A DNA stretch of 20,795 bases from Candidatus Pacearchaeota archaeon. GTDB taxonomy: Archaea; Nanoarchaeota; Nanoarchaeia; Pacearchaeales; GW2011-AR1. Location of the stretch: the NCBI GenBank assembly GCA_002690445.1, contig NZER01000487.1, positions 1-20,795 of the forward strand, written 5' to 3'. Both the position numbers and the translations under genes were made by a program. Shown here in pieces: positions 14,613-20,795 of this stretch; positions within the stretch are counted from its first letter, which is position 1; every line of letters begins with the position of its first letter. Under the pieces are notes generated by a model, which did not search any database, was not told the DNA's origin, and saw only the letters and a program-made list of their open reading frames with translations.

Positions 14613-15614
14613 ATGAACTTCGGGGAAATTGTTGATCGAGTTCTGGATCTGTCTGGTCAAGGCAGTGGCGGTGCCTTTGAAAAATTGGTAAAGTTCGGGA
14701 TTAATGCTGCGTATTTGAGAGTACTAGACACGGGCCTGATCCCGCATGAGCATAGGGAATTCACACTTGCGTCGGTGGCAGATACGTCTCAATACGGCTT
14801 GCCGCTTTATGTTCGGAAGGTGCTGAACCTTGAAGATCCGACGAATGACATCTCGCTGTGGACGACTAGTGCTAGACAATATGATCAGTCTTATCCTGGT
14901 ACTTCAGATAGCGGGACTCCTAGGCTTTCTTATTCTCTTGGAACGCGGGGGGTAGAGAAGTTTCCGGCAAGCGATGGGACGCTGTCCCTGGTCAGCGACG
15001 ACACAGGCGATGATGGGTCGAACTATAAGGTCCGAGTTACTGGGTTTAACACTAGTGGAGTGCTGGTCACTGAACAGGTGACGATGGATGGCACGACTGC
15101 GGCTACCACGACGAATAGCTATGATTCGACCCTTGGAATAGAACGCATCGCTAAAGAGCCGGCTGAGGGTATTACATTCAGTGGTAATATTACCGTCAAA
15201 GACGATGACTCGAACACGATCTCCATCGTGCCGATCTGGTGGGACTCGCCTGATTACGTCTGGATCGAGTTCCATCCTATTCCTTCTGCAGTGATTACTT
15301 ACACGGTCCGAGTGGAGATGCGTAAACCACCGCTGGTGAATGATGGAGACTGGCCGGAGTTCGATCAGGAATTCCATGATCTGCTGGTATGGGGTACTAC
15401 GCAGGAACTCTTGCCGGCATTTGGGAAATCTCCGGTGGCGGATAGGCATAGGGCTTCGTTTGATCAACGTCTTAAGGACTTCCGGCGAGAGAAGGATGCT
15501 ACGCCGAACGCTGTATGGACGTTCTCTAACGTGCAGAATCGTGCCGGCTATGGCCAGCGCCCGCACAGGCCGCTGATTCCTGGTGTAGATGTCGGACTGG
15601 GGACTGCGACATGA
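14613..15614 (+). CDS. Head-tail adaptor (connector) protein with Ig-like insert
   Basis: A 333-aa protein. The helical N-terminus (EIVDRVLDLSGQGSGG, KLVKFGINAAYLRVL) and the C-terminal region (WPEFDQEFHDLLVWGTTQELL, about 247-267, then a helix DRHRASFDQRLKDFRREK) match the adaptor proteins that sit under the portal in short-tailed phages (T7 gp11 / P22 gp4 functional class). Between them, residues about 115-208 form a repeat-like beta domain (GTLSLVSDDTGDDGSNYKVRV, VTGFNTSGVLVTEQVTMDG) that I read as an inserted Ig-like fold; the segment GTPRLSY precedes it. The stop overlaps the next start by 4 nt. The family is assigned by architecture, not by exact homology. Confidence 0.7.
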   Translation: MNFGEIVDRVLDLSGQGSGGAFEKLVKFGINAAYLRVLDTGLIPHEHREFTLASVADTSQYGLPLYVRKVLNLEDPTNDISLWTTSARQYDQSYPGTSDSGTPRLSYSLGTRGVEKFPASDGTLSLVSDDTGDDGSNYKVRVTGFNTSGVLVTEQVTMDGTTAATTTNSYDSTLGIERIAKEPAEGITFSGNITVKDDDSNTISIVPIWWDSPDYVWIEFHPIPSAVITYTVRVEMRKPPLVNDGDWPEFDQEFHDLLVWGTTQELLPAFGKSPVADRHRASFDQRLKDFRREKDATPNAVWTFSNVQNRAGYGQRPHRPLIPGVDVGLGTAT

Positions 15615-15844
15615 AAACTGTAAAACTTTCACAAGATATGTCGGAATTAGTGGCTATCGCGGCGATTAAGTCTACTCCCTTGTCTATCTTGATCGTTCCT
15701 AAGATACAAGTCGATGATGAAGGAGGATTCACATGGACTGGGGAAGCGGATATTCGATGCAAGGGGATAGTGCCCAATCCTAAAGGCCGTGCCTTCACTA
15801 TCGCGGTCTTGGACCTAGTTGCAGACCAATTGAGGCAAGGATGA
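15611..15844 (+). CDS. Small 77-residue protein between adaptor and nozzle
   Basis: An ORF overlapping both neighbours by 4 nt (ATGA at each end), which strongly supports translation. It opens with KTVKLSQDMSELVAIAAI, then alternates strands (LSILIVPKIQVDDEGGFTWTGEADIRCKG) and ends in a short helix LVADQLRQG. It has one cysteine and no transmembrane segment. I do not recognise a family; a minor tail or assembly factor is possible. Confidence 0.7.
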   Translation: MKTVKLSQDMSELVAIAAIKSTPLSILIVPKIQVDDEGGFTWTGEADIRCKGIVPNPKGRAFTIAVLDLVADQLRQG

Positions 15845-17397
15845 CTGTAGCCTCGAGTAGGGTATCAGAGCAGCTCATTACAAGCCCTGTATTCAGGGTG
15901 CGAGGGCAGAGATCTGGATATACGTATCCTAATGAGAACTTGACTCCAGAGCATTGCGAGGTCCTCAGGGATGTGAATATTTCAGAGAGGGGGATTGCTC
16001 AGAGCCGATATGGAACGGCTTATTACAATTCGACTGTTCTGGCTGGCAGTGAAGTGGCGACCGGACTGTGGCAAGGGACTTTTAAGAATGGGGACGTGAA
16101 GCAAGTAATCGTCACGCCTACGAAGGTGTATTCAGATGATGGGACTACGAGGGTAGATATTACCGGAGCGGATCTAGCCGGCGGCGCAGACGATCGGGTC
16201 CAATTCGTCTTCGTCAAAGACACCCTCATTATTAATAACGCAGTGGATGATCCTAGAACCTGGGGTGGGGATGATACTACCCCGACCAACACTGCTGACC
16301 TGACTACGATTCCTTTTACCAAATGCAATGCTATGATGGTTCATCAGAACTTGCTCATAGCTATGGGAACGACAGAGAGCGGAACGTACTTCCCGACTAG
16401 ATTCAGATGGTGTGATATAAATAGACAGAACTACGTAGTGGACATTAACACCTGGCTCACGGATGATTTCTATGAGATATACGACGGCGGTCCAGCGATC
16501 GTCGGAGGCGTTGACAACTGGGGTCTAGCGTTGGTGTTCAAAGAAGACGGCGTGTATCCTGGCCAGATCGTATACGGCCCCCTTGGATACTATGACTTCC
16601 AACTCGGCCAGCCGCAGCATGGATTTAGTCCTGTATCGAATATGAGTTTGGTGGCTAGGCCTGAGTTCGTGTTTGGAGTGGCTCGGGAAGGGATCTTCGT
16701 CTTACGTCCTGACATGTCCTTTGAGATCGTGAATACTCATGATTCTGATGAGTGGTTTGGCTTGAACCAAGGCAGGTTGAAGTTCGCCCAATCCTATGTA
16801 AGGGAGAAGGACCATCAAGTCAGGACGATCGTGTCGTCTTCTGGGAATACTACTAACCATGACTTAGAGTTGGTCTGGGACTGGGAGGATGGGGATTTGT
16901 GGCTAGATCGGCCCAGCGTGAAGAAGAACTACGTGCGTAGTGCGATAGTGAGTAATGAGGAACTGGACTGGTTTGCCGGGACGGATAGTTATTTATATCA
17001 GGGGAATAAATCTACGTATCTGGATGATAATGGCACTGGGTTTAATTGGCGTATTAAGATGACTCCGAATGACCTGGACCTGCCGGGAGTGAACAAGCAC
17101 TTCGTTAATCTGGTCACACTTCATAGAAAGCGTGCCGGAGCTCAGATCCTCAATGTGAAGGCTCACATTAATGAGGGGCGATCTGGAATTGCTTCTGGGC
17201 AGCTGATGGTTGGAGCGGAGTATCAGTGGAATACGGGGATTAAGTGGAATAGCGGCAAGAAATGGCCTGGCGCAACGTCTAAGCGAGCGGATTTCTTCGT
17301 AAATCTTACAGGTGAGACTATCGCTCCAGAGTGGTCCAGTGATGACCCTGCGAATGTGATAGGCTACCAAGTTGAATATATTCCATTAGAGGGATGA
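15841..17397 (+). CDS. Tail nozzle / stabilisation protein (beta-propeller-like), probable
   Basis: A 518-aa protein following the adaptor, the position of T7 gp12 (nozzle) and P22 gp10. The N-terminus has the familiar pattern of a residue-rich lead-in, [20 protein letters not shown], typical of phage nozzle proteins in which each blade begins near a Gly-rich strand. Blade-like strands recur, such as [41 protein letters not shown] and [16 protein letters not shown]. The C-terminal domain (about 420-518) is strand-rich with a Trp/Lys/Gly segment ([15 protein letters not shown]). It would close the tail tube and bind the fibre. The family is inferred from order, size and repeat style. Confidence 0.65.
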   Translation: MTVASSRVSEQLITSPVFRVRGQRSGYTYPNENLTPEHCEVLRDVNISERGIAQSRYGTAYYNSTVLAGSEVATGLWQGTFKNGDVKQVIVTPTKVYSDDGTTRVDITGADLAGGADDRVQFVFVKDTLIINNAVDDPRTWGGDDTTPTNTADLTTIPFTKCNAMMVHQNLLIAMGTTESGTYFPTRFRWCDINRQNYVVDINTWLTDDFYEIYDGGPAIVGGVDNWGLALVFKEDGVYPGQIVYGPLGYYDFQLGQPQHGFSPVSNMSLVARPEFVFGVAREGIFVLRPDMSFEIVNTHDSDEWFGLNQGRLKFAQSYVREKDHQVRTIVSSSGNTTNHDLELVWDWEDGDLWLDRPSVKKNYVRSAIVSNEELDWFAGTDSYLYQGNKSTYLDDNGTGFNWRIKMTPNDLDLPGVNKHFVNLVTLHRKRAGAQILNVKAHINEGRSGIASGQLMVGAEYQWNTGIKWNSGKKWPGATSKRADFFVNLTGETIAPEWSSDDPANVIGYQVEYIPLEG

Positions 17398-17401
17398 ACG
17401 C

Positions 17402-19447
17402 ATGGCGACTATAACTGTTCCTGACACTGACTTGCCGGATCCTGGCGATGATATGGATGCGGAGCAGGTAAGGGATTGGATAACTAATGTAAGAACCTTC
17501 CTCGAGGGGACGAATATTGACGAAGCTAATGTAGACTTAACTGGCTCAGATGGTGTTGTAGGTAAGTCTACGGCGCAGACTATTACAGGGTTGAAGAGCT
17601 TTGAGAATACTGCGGCAGCCGCTGGCGGGATGCGGGAGGTGGCGCAGTTTGGTCTAGATCCATCAAGTGGAACCGCAGCGGGTAATGATGGAGCACGGAT
17701 TGTCTTCTATGGAGACGATGATGGGGGAGCTGAGACTGACTTCGCTCAGATAGATGTAGTGTTTTCTGATGTGAGTGCAGGGAATGAAGATGCTCAGTTT
17801 AAGGTAAATACAATGGTCAGTGGGACTTTGAGGAACATCTCGACTGCCTCAGATGGAACCCACACAATGTATGCTTACCAAGCCGCTGCGGCCTCGATTC
17901 GAACTATGTTGGTGCTGGATTGGGATCCTTATGACGGATCTAACCTGACTGACAACTCGTCTGGTATAGGCATCAACTTTTCTATGCCGGACTCTGCAGA
18001 TAATCAGGATACGTTCGCTTCTCTAGATGTCCTATGCGTAGACGACACGTCCGGGAGTGAAGATGGAGAGTTTAGCTTCAAAGTGATGGTAGGAGGGACA
18101 GAGACTGAAGTGTTGACGCTTCAGTCAGGACTGACCACAACAGGGACAGTGTTGAATCTCTCTACTGGAGAGACGACAGTTGTAGACGGGGATATTCTAG
18201 GAAGGATCGATTTTCAAGCTCCGCTTGAAGCCTCTGGGACGGATGCTATACTGGTATCAGCAAGTATATGGGCTGAAGCGGATGCTACATTTGATGCCTC
18301 GACGAATACAACAAGTCTGGTTTTTGCCGCAGGCACTTCAGAAGCTGCTGCTGCTCAGATGCGGATGAATACTACGGATTTGTCTCCGGAGACCAGTGAT
18401 GGATTAGCACTAGGTACTACGGCTTTAATGTGGGCAGATGTATTCTTGGCTAGCGGGGCGGTTGTCAACTGGAACAATGGTGATGTTACTCTTACGCATA
18501 GCGCTAATACGATTACGGTTGCTGGAGGAACCTGGGCTACGGCAGCGTTGACGGCTACTACGATTACAGGATCTGGAGTTCTTTCTATTGATGATATTAC
18601 GGAGTCTACATCAACTACTACAGGCTCTATTCATACAGATGGCGGACTTGGCGTAGCCGGCGATATCTATGCTGGGGATGACATCTTCCTAGCCTCCGGC
18701 GCGGTGTGGAATTTCAATGCAGGAGATGTGACTGTTACCCACAGCGCCAACACGCTAACGATAGCTGGGGGAGATGTGGTCGCTAATACAATTACTGGCA
18801 GCTCACCTGCTGGACCCGCGATCATTGGAGATGAAAACGCTACAGCGACAAACCCCACATTGATTCCAAACAAGGCTGAAGAGGACACTGGCATTGGTTG
18901 GGCCGCAGCAGATACCTTAACAATGGTTACAGGCGGCACAGAGCGGATGAGAATTGACTCTGCGGGCAAGGTTGGAATCAATAAGACGCCAGAAGCCTGG
19001 ACCTCCTTGTTCGATGTGCTCCAGATTGGTGGAAATGGATCAATCTTCTCTACTGCCACGGAGGCGGCAGGGAACAACATGTCGATAGGTGTAAATACCT
19101 ATTACGATGGCTCCTGGAAATACATATCCACTGACGAGGCCTCGTATTATCAGCAGGGCAACGGAGCGCATTATTGGGCATACGCTGTCTCAGATACGGC
19201 TGATACGGTTGTTTCATGGCTTCCAGTCCTGCAAACTACGGCACTGGGGAGCACCCTGATAGGCAATGGCGGCATTGCCACCAATTCAACAGACGGATTC
19301 CCTTACATACCTTCAATGGCCGGTGCACCATCTGGCACCCCCACGGACCACAGTAATCGCTCTGCGATAGTGCATGATACAACCAATAATAGACTGTATG
19401 TATACGACCATGTATCCAACGCATGGCAATACGCTTCTCTGACATAG
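17402..19447 (+). CDS. Tail fibre / receptor-binding protein
   Basis: A 681-aa protein with a helical N-terminal anchor ([21 protein letters not shown], about 14-34), then long Thr/Ser/Gly/Ala/Asp-rich beta repeats. Two 30-residue units are nearly the same: [20 protein letters not shown] and [20 protein letters not shown], each followed by SANT and an AGG ending. The segment [19 protein letters not shown] (about 510-530) and the C-terminal [20 protein letters not shown] are commonplace in trimeric phage fibres and their tip domains. It would recognise the host receptor. From about 18,790 base composition shifts (more ACC, GCC and C-ending codons), suggesting that the C-terminal tip was exchanged. 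GAGGGA precedes the start. Confidence 0.8.
   Translation: MATITVPDTDLPDPGDDMDAEQVRDWITNVRTFLEGTNIDEANVDLTGSDGVVGKSTAQTITGLKSFENTAAAAGGMREVAQFGLDPSSGTAAGNDGARIVFYGDDDGGAETDFAQIDVVFSDVSAGNEDAQFKVNTMVSGTLRNISTASDGTHTMYAYQAAAASIRTMLVLDWDPYDGSNLTDNSSGIGINFSMPDSADNQDTFASLDVLCVDDTSGSEDGEFSFKVMVGGTETEVLTLQSGLTTTGTVLNLSTGETTVVDGDILGRIDFQAPLEASGTDAILVSASIWAEADATFDASTNTTSLVFAAGTSEAAAAQMRMNTTDLSPETSDGLALGTTALMWADVFLASGAVVNWNNGDVTLTHSANTITVAGGTWATAALTATTITGSGVLSIDDITESTSTTTGSIHTDGGLGVAGDIYAGDDIFLASGAVWNFNAGDVTVTHSANTLTIAGGDVVANTITGSSPAGPAIIGDENATATNPTLIPNKAEEDTGIGWAAADTLTMVTGGTERMRIDSAGKVGINKTPEAWTSLFDVLQIGGNGSIFSTATEAAGNNMSIGVNTYYDGSWKYISTDEASYYQQGNGAHYWAYAVSDTADTVVSWLPVLQTTALGSTLIGNGGIATNSTDGFPYIPSMAGAPSGTPTDHSNRSAIVHDTTNNRLYVYDHVSNAWQYASLT
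18440..18772 (+). repeat. Two 90-bp repeat units inside the fibre gene
   Basis: Units at 18440-18529 and 18683-18772 encode nearly the same 30 residues (LASGAV...GDVT.THSANT..AGG) separated by 51 codons. Similarity is stronger in protein than DNA because many third positions differ, so the duplication is old or purged of identity. Such repeats form the beta shaft of fibres. Confidence 0.7.
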
Positions 19448-19458
19448 GAAACAAGACA

Positions 19459-19653
19459 ATGGCCGCAACGATCAATTTATCAAGCTCGCGACAAGCCTCG
19501 ATGGATGCCTACGCCAAGGCCAATGGGACCACTTCCACGGCGCTGATTCAGAAGTGGGCTGAAGGCGAGGCTGACGCTCTGGCTGAGAATGATGTGAATA
19601 GTTGGTGGAACAGCAAAACGCTCGCAGAGAAAGAGGCAATCAAGGCTGCATGA
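19459..19653 (+). CDS. Small 64-residue protein after the tail fibre
   Basis: The start at ATG 19459 has AGGA nine bases before it and lies 12 nt after the fibre stop; an upstream ATG at 19423 would overlap the fibre gene and lacks support. The protein is helical and acidic (MAATINLSSSRQASMDAYAKANG, then KWAEGEADALAENDVNSWWN, KTLAEKEAIKAA). Third-position C is as frequent as in the fibre tip just upstream. It could be a fibre assembly factor or co-inherited with the tip domain, but I recognise no family. Confidence 0.65.
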   Translation: MAATINLSSSRQASMDAYAKANGTTSTALIQKWAEGEADALAENDVNSWWNSKTLAEKEAIKAA

Positions 19654-19706
19654 ACCGGCACCCCAGACGATTCTTGGCTGGTGCAACTATTCAAGTGGAT
19701 ACTTAA

Positions 19707-19889
19707 ATGACTCCGCAGGATACAAAAGCCAAGAAGACCCGGCAAAACACTCGTGACCAGACTACTATCATCTGCACTAGTGTTATGGCTATTGTTTCAG
19801 CTATGTTCCCAGACATTCCTGATGGAGCTACAGAAGGAATGACAGGCTTGTTAATCGTTATGACTCATAGGGCCCATCATGGCATCTGA
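19707..19889 (+). CDS. Small membrane protein, holin candidate
   Basis: A 60-aa ORF. Basic, charged N-terminus (KAKKTRQNTRDQ), then a hydrophobic helix TIICTSVMAIVSAMF (about 20-34), a Pro/Asp turn, and a second hydrophobic segment GMTGLLIVM (about 44-52). Two short membrane spans with a positive N-tail fit a class II holin layout, but hydrophobic stretches are short. Its Shine-Dalgarno is weak. It overlaps the next gene by 11 nt. A decayed ORF remains possible. Confidence 0.5.
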   Translation: MTPQDTKAKKTRQNTRDQTTIICTSVMAIVSAMFPDIPDGATEGMTGLLIVMTHRAHHGI

Positions 19890-20103
19890 TGATATAGGAA
19901 ACAGTTGGGAGAAATATCAGAAACTGGTGTTGAGTTCACTGGACCGCCATAATGATCTCTTGGAAAAACTCAGGGATGAGATCATTGGGCTGAGAAGTGA
20001 TATGATAGCCCTTAAGGTCAAAGTTGCCCTTGTGGGCATAGGGACCGGGACGGTGGGAGGCGGGTCTATGGTCTATCTAATAAAGTTTATAGGCGGGGAA
20101 TGA
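19879..20103 (+). CDS. XhlA-like holin / lysis protein candidate
   Basis: A 74-aa protein with a coiled-coil helix at about 10-45 (heptad-like LVLSSLDRHNDLLEKLRDEI, then LRSDMIALKVKV) and a single C-terminal transmembrane stretch at about 48-70 (ALVGIGTGTVGGGSMVYLIKFI). This layout, soluble coil then C-terminal span, matches the haemolysin XhlA-type holin family. It may act with the 60-aa hydrophobic protein just upstream, whose end it overlaps. AGGG about seven bases before the ATG supports the start. Confidence 0.65.
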   Translation: MASDDIGNSWEKYQKLVLSSLDRHNDLLEKLRDEIIGLRSDMIALKVKVALVGIGTGTVGGGSMVYLIKFIGGE

Positions 20104-20145
20104 TCTCGTATTTTATAAGCACCCCCTTAAGGAAAGGTGGGCACT

Positions 20146-20577
20146 GTGAAGTGGATGCTTTTGTTCCTAATCCCCTTGTTTGCCTGCTCCTCCAATCCAG
20201 TGGCTTCAGTCGAGGAGGTGGACATTCTTCATGGGATTGTAAGCACTCGAGATTCCAGCGTCAGGACTGCAGTCAAGGACCATGATGCTATTGTAAGATT
20301 CTCCTTCCACAGTGGAGATTGGAGATTTACTCGGAAGTGGGAAAGCGGGTTTCAGGACATGGAGCAGGAGGGGACTTATGATTTTGCGTATTGCACAGAC
20401 AAGTGGACCTGTACGTATTTCTTTGAGAGCGAAGATGGTAAACGTTATGATTATAGAACAGGGTGGCATACAATAGAAAGCGCTGTGTGGTATGCTACTG
20501 TTACTGTGGGAAAGCGTCATGTGCTGATGGGAAGGACTATTTATGATATAGTAGTGGATCCCGCCGCGGTTGAGTAA
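20146..20577 (+). CDS. Phage-encoded lipoprotein
   Basis: A 143-aa protein. GTG 20146 is preferred over the in-frame GTG 20137 because AGGAAAGG (20130-20137) then has good spacing and the product begins MKWMLLFLIPLFAC, a signal peptide ending in a lipobox (LFAC, Cys at residue 14). The +2 residue is Ser, the outer-membrane rule in Gram-negative hosts. The mature part has a two-Cys segment (YCTDKWTCTYFF), several aromatic strands and no proline-rich Rz1-like composition, so I do not call it a spanin. It lies after holin-like genes; superinfection exclusion by a surface lipoprotein is a possible role. Confidence 0.7.
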   Translation: MKWMLLFLIPLFACSSNPVASVEEVDILHGIVSTRDSSVRTAVKDHDAIVRFSFHSGDWRFTRKWESGFQDMEQEGTYDFAYCTDKWTCTYFFESEDGKRYDYRTGWHTIESAVWYATVTVGKRHVLMGRTIYDIVVDPAAVE

Positions 20578-20587
20578 GCTGTATTAA

Positions 20588-20610
20588 CTGATGTGATGTT
20601 TTCACACGAG
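20588..20610 (+). repeat. Palindromic intergenic element, copy 6
   Basis: CTGATGTGA, a TGTTT centre, then TCACACGAG. It lies 11 nt upstream of ATG 20622, the same spacing as copy 5, and AGAGG at its 3' end provides the Shine-Dalgarno of the next gene. Confidence 0.88.
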
Positions 20611-20621
20611 AGGAATGCAAA

Positions 20622-20795
20622 ATGGCTGAGCAGAGGGAAACGGAAGTGGTGGAATTGCCGGACGGGATAGATTTTAATCAGGCTCTCTATGATATGAACA
20701 GGAAGCCCGTTACGGAGATCTTCTTTGAGGATGATGACGAAGAAAGGGGGAATCATCTCCAAGCTAAGTTCCAACTCACGAAGCGTCTGTCAGAC
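20622..20795 (+). CDS. Unidentified gene, cut off at the window end
   Basis: An open frame of 58 codons from ATG 20622 to the window edge, with no stop reached. It begins MAEQRETEVVELPDGIDFNQ and continues acidic (EIFFEDDDEERGNHLQA). AGAGG provides a ribosome-binding site and palindromic element copy 6 precedes it. Nothing in these first residues identifies a family. It marks the start of a new gene block. Confidence 0.7.
   Translation, partial: MAEQRETEVVELPDGIDFNQALYDMNRKPVTEIFFEDDDEERGNHLQAKFQLTKRLSD

Noticed and set aside
20100..20285. A 61-codon frame starting at the holin stop
   Set aside because: It overlaps the lipoprotein gene in another frame, has no signal or domain, and the lipoprotein frame has a signal peptide and lipobox.
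63..20610. Interpretation of the palindromes as CRP sites
   Set aside because: CRP sites have a six-base centre and sit at fixed distances from promoters; these have a five-base centre and sit at start codons with no promoter beside them.

Overview
This window is the virion-structure (late) region of a tailed bacteriophage (Caudoviricetes). All convincing genes lie on the + strand and are tightly packed, many with 1-4 base stop/start overlaps. The order terminase small subunit, terminase large subunit, portal, scaffold, major capsid protein, cement-like proteins, adaptor, nozzle-like protein, tail fibre, holin-like protein is classic for a phage head-and-tail region. No tape-measure, sheath or baseplate gene appears between the connector genes and the fibre, so I infer a short-tailed (podovirus-like) virion. 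Shine-Dalgarno sites are strong, there is one near-consensus sigma-70 promoter, and a late gene carries an outer-membrane-type lipobox. Together these suggest a Gram-negative bacterial host; the host itself cannot be named.

Layout. 1-42 is a poly-G run, probably an assembly or sequencing artefact. 43-507 is a G/T-rich leader with the promoter and a small HTH-like ORF. 508-2879 holds the terminase pair and 2903-3394 a free-standing HNH endonuclease. 3400-5526 is the portal. 5526-7783 holds two very basic small proteins, an unrecognised 362-aa protein and an FmdB-like zinc ribbon. 7843-10561 is the capsid block: scaffold, major capsid protein and two small beta-rich proteins. 10630-13568 is an unusual enzyme cassette of sulfotransferase, GT-A glycosyltransferase, zinc ribbon and class I methyltransferase. 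13549-17397 holds connector and tail-tube/nozzle proteins, and 17402-19447 a tail fibre. 19459-20577 holds small genes including a two-helix hydrophobic protein, an XhlA-like holin candidate and a lipoprotein. 20622 to the end is a gene truncated by the window edge.

Two things stand out. First, a 23-bp palindromic element (core TGTGA-N5-TCACA) occurs six times. It is always intergenic and always in the same orientation; four copies lie 0-11 nt upstream of a start codon and a fifth 41 nt upstream. It punctuates the genome into gene blocks like a phage-wide operator or start-associated sequence. Second, the sulfo-/glyco-/methyl-transferase cassette sits inside the structural operon between two capsid-type small proteins, is translationally coupled to the next structural gene, and is introduced by one copy of the palindrome. 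This suggests a phage-encoded system that decorates either the virion or host surface glycans with sulfated or methylated sugars. How the genes work together beyond standard packaging, assembly and lysis roles is inference.
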